Source: JBDKGH01 sp039798265 (GTDB taxonomy: Bacteria > Bacteroidota > Bacteroidia > Flavobacteriales_D > Sanyastnellaceae). Taken from it: a DNA stretch of 61,069 nucleotides. Location: contig JBDKGH010000061.1 in NCBI GenBank assembly GCA_039798265.1, positions 1 to 61,069 on the forward strand. Reading direction: 5' to 3'. The translations under genes and the position numbers were made by a program. Shown here piece by piece: positions 59,172 through 61,069 of this stretch (position 1 is the first letter of the stretch; each line of letters begins with the position of its first letter). Under the pieces are notes generated by a model that saw nothing but the letters and a program-made list of their open reading frames with translations, searched no databases and was not told where the DNA came from.

Positions 59172-61069
59172 ATGAGAAGTCCAATGCTTCTTGGGTGCTT
59201 ATTTGTTTGCATTCAAATAAGTGCTCAGACATTCACATTCTCTCCTTCTTTTTCGGGGAATACTTCGGAATATGGAGGAGGTATCACGGTTTATGATATC
59301 AATAACGATGGTTGGGACGATGTGTCTATTCCCAATACCGGAGATTCAGTTCATACCTATATCAACAATCAAGGTGTTTTTGAACATCATCATTTTTTTG
59401 CTCAAAATGGGGATGGTCGTCAAATAGTGTTTGGCGATTATGATAATGATGGTGATGCCGACGCGGCCATTGCCACTACAGGTGGTTATCCTTCTTTGTA
59501 TGAACAGGTGGGCAATTTGGAGTTCATAGATGTGAGCTATAAACTCAATCCAGCTGAGCTTATACCAAGCTTTATGTCGGGTATCACCTTTGGTGATGTC
59601 AACGGCGATGGGTTATTGGACATATACCTATCCAATTATTTTTATACAGCCGAATCGCGGTGCTATTTATTCATCAACGATGGTGCGGGTGGTTTCGATG
59701 AAAGTGCCGAAGAATATGGCGTACTGAGTGAAAACCGTTTCGTTTTTAATTCGGTGGTCGCCGACTTTAATCAAGATCATCAACAAGACATTTGGAATGG
59801 TAACGATCGCATACATAGGGAACAGCTCTTTTTAAAATCGGAGTCCAATTTTTTCAATGATTTTGATCCAGAGGAAGAAATCCCTTTTGTCATCAACACC
59901 ATGAGTGTATCGCCGCACGATTATGATCGTGATGGTGATTTGGACGTTTATTTATCCAATAGCGAACAAGGAAACTGCCTACTTCAAAACCAAGGAAATT
60001 CTGAATACGAAAATGTTGCAGCCAATACTCCTCTGGCCGTAAACCGATTTTGCTGGGGAGCATTGTGGATCGATTTGAATGGAGATATGTGGAGCGATTT
60101 GCTCGTGGGAACCAGAGAAAATTATCTGATGTATCAAACCAGAGATGCCGTTTTGATCAACAATCAAGGGGTGTTTACGAATCAAGAACTTTCTTACGGA
60201 TTTAATGCTATCAATGGCACTTATGCATTTGCCAAGGGAGATTTTAATCGTGACTTCAGATCTGATTTTACGACTCTTCATGACGGTAATACACAGAATG
60301 AATATGTGCTCAATTCATTCACACAAAATAGAGCTGTAGAGGTTACATTAGAAGGCACGAGTTGCAACCGAGATGCCTTTGGTAGCATAATTCATTATTA
60401 TGTAAATGGACAACATTTATCGGAAGCTCATTTCAATTCGTATGGCTACAACAGTCAAAATTCTCAGCACATATTATTGTCTTGCGGTACAAGTGCAAGG
60501 ATCGATTCCTTACAGGTGGTATGGCCTTCAGGGGATAGCGAGTGGTGGTATAATTTACCTAGACAACAACGCTTTCATTTGAAGCAAGGCGAAGGAAATT
60601 TAGTGTTTACCGACTGGTCAACGAATGAAGCGATATGCCCAGGCGAAACGGTTCAACTTTCCTTGCCTGCTGGCTTCGTAGGCTTATGGTCAAATGGTAC
60701 TATCGGAAACAGCATAAGCATTGATCAATCAGGCGATTATTTTGCAACCATCAATGGTGCCGTAACCAATTTAGTTTCCGTTCAAGTGGATCAAAATCTG
60801 CTGAACGATTACACCTTAACGCCGGTCAGTTGTTTTGGCCAAGCAGACGCGCAAATTGATTTTAATCTTTCTCTGTTGGATGCGGTGCTGGTTAACGGTG
60901 TCGCAACCAACCTACCACTGCAAAATCTGGCAGCGGGTGAATATGAGCTACAATGGATTTCGCCAATGGGATGCTCCTTTCAGCAGACAATCGAAATTGT
61001 CGATCCAGCGCCTATTGCTTTGCAGTTGGAAAATGCAGAAATGGTATGCGATGAAAGTTCTTTCTCCGA
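59172..61069 (+). CDS. secreted FG-GAP/VCBS repeat protein with ASPIC/UnbV domain (truncated by window end)
   Basis: 632 codons visible, open to the last base, so the 3' end is missing. Signal peptide MRSPMLLGCLFVCIQISAQ. FG-GAP/VCBS-type Ca-binding repeats follow: VYDINNDGWDDVSI, FGDYDNDGDADAAI, FGDVNGDGLLDIYL, ADFNQDHQQDIW, PHDYDRDGDLDVYL. The ASPIC/UnbV domain (about 385-475) has NRDAFGSIIHYYVNG, YNSQNSQHILLSCG and VVWPSGDSEW. Ig-like material begins after it (AICPGETVQLSLPAGF). Such proteins in this phylum usually end in a type IX sorting domain, which would lie outside the window. A beta-propeller adhesin or enzyme is likely. Confidence 0.85.
   Translation, partial: MRSPMLLGCLFVCIQISAQTFTFSPSFSGNTSEYGGGITVYDINNDGWDDVSIPNTGDSVHTYINNQGVFEHHHFFAQNGDGRQIVFGDYDNDGDADAAIATTGGYPSLYEQVGNLEFIDVSYKLNPAELIPSFMSGITFGDVNGDGLLDIYLSNYFYTAESRCYLFINDGAGGFDESAEEYGVLSENRFVFNSVVADFNQDHQQDIWNGNDRIHREQLFLKSESNFFNDFDPEEEIPFVINTMSVSPHDYDRDGDLDVYLSNSEQGNCLLQNQGNSEYENVAANTPLAVNRFCWGALWIDLNGDMWSDLLVGTRENYLMYQTRDAVLINNQGVFTNQELSYGFNAINGTYAFAKGDFNRDFRSDFTTLHDGNTQNEYVLNSFTQNRAVEVTLEGTSCNRDAFGSIIHYYVNGQHLSEAHFNSYGYNSQNSQHILLSCGTSARIDSLQVVWPSGDSEWWYNLPRQQRFHLKQGEGNLVFTDWSTNEAICPGETVQLSLPAGFVGLWSNGTIGNSISIDQSGDYFATINGAVTNLVSVQVDQNLLNDYTLTPVSCFGQADAQIDFNLSLLDAVLVNGVATNLPLQNLAAGEYELQWISPMGCSFQQTIEIVDPAPIALQLENAEMVCDESSFS

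Overview
The window comes from a Bacteroidota chromosome, most likely a flavobacterium-like member of the Flavobacteriales; I cannot place the family. Signs are a type IX secretion system protein (PorQ), two proteins with the gliding-motility-type C-terminal sorting domain, a TonB-dependent receptor with a carboxypeptidase-regulatory N-terminal domain, DUF2279, DUF5916 and GSCFA family proteins, the Bacteroidota-type alternative GlmU, and bacillithiol synthesis (BshC). Eight gene starts are preceded within about 30 nt by an exact TAnnTTTG, the -7 promoter element of this phylum. Coding density is very high, no intergenic gap reaches 300 nt, and I see no tRNA, rRNA, IS element, CRISPR array or prophage.

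Layout. 1-5.3 kb: a DUF2279 protein, then two hybrid sensor kinases in tandem. 5.3-7.2 kb (minus): mltG, a GNAT acetyltransferase and a CoA-binding protein. 7.3-13.0 kb: a surface-polysaccharide operon (Wza-like lipoprotein, Wzc-like tyrosine autokinase, RmlC, WecA-like phosphoglycosyltransferase, lytic transglycosylase). 13.0-16.3 kb (minus): TIGR01777 epimerase, photolyase, CoA-transferase. 16.4-28.5 kb: secreted and envelope proteins, an ABC exporter with a TonB-dependent receptor, a DUF5916 protein, and an ECF sigma factor with a membrane-anchored partner. 28.5-36.3 kb: core genes (bshC, ruvX, dapD, a GT9 enzyme, GSCFA, the DUF47/PiT phosphate pair). 36.3-43.7 kb (minus, except the plus-strand methyltransferase at 41.5-42.2 kb): an asparagine synthetase gene broken by one in-frame stop, a 1069-residue secreted adhesin-like protein, and a MerR-type B12-binding regulator paired with an ECF sigma factor across a strikingly regular repeat array.

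44.0-55.5 kb (plus) is a sugar-nucleotide and glycan-assembly cluster: Gfo/Idh/MocA dehydrogenase, two left-handed beta-helix acetyltransferases, two DegT aminotransferases, GT2, a small DMT-type membrane protein, a nitrilase-family hydrolase, an N-acetyl sugar amidotransferase (WbpG/PseA type), a GT-C-like membrane protein, an SDR epimerase and the alternative GlmU. lon, porQ and a truncated FG-GAP/ASPIC protein end the window.

The best candidate for an undescribed system is the nitrilase plus PP-loop sugar amidotransferase pair (48571-50599). The amidotransferase family normally works with HisH/HisF-type ammonia donors, which are absent here; the neighbouring nitrilase-fold enzyme could supply the ammonia, as the nitrilase-fold domain of glutamine-dependent NAD synthetase does. 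Second is the B12-type MerR/ECF pair with its 53-bp-period operator-like array and no carotenoid genes beside it.
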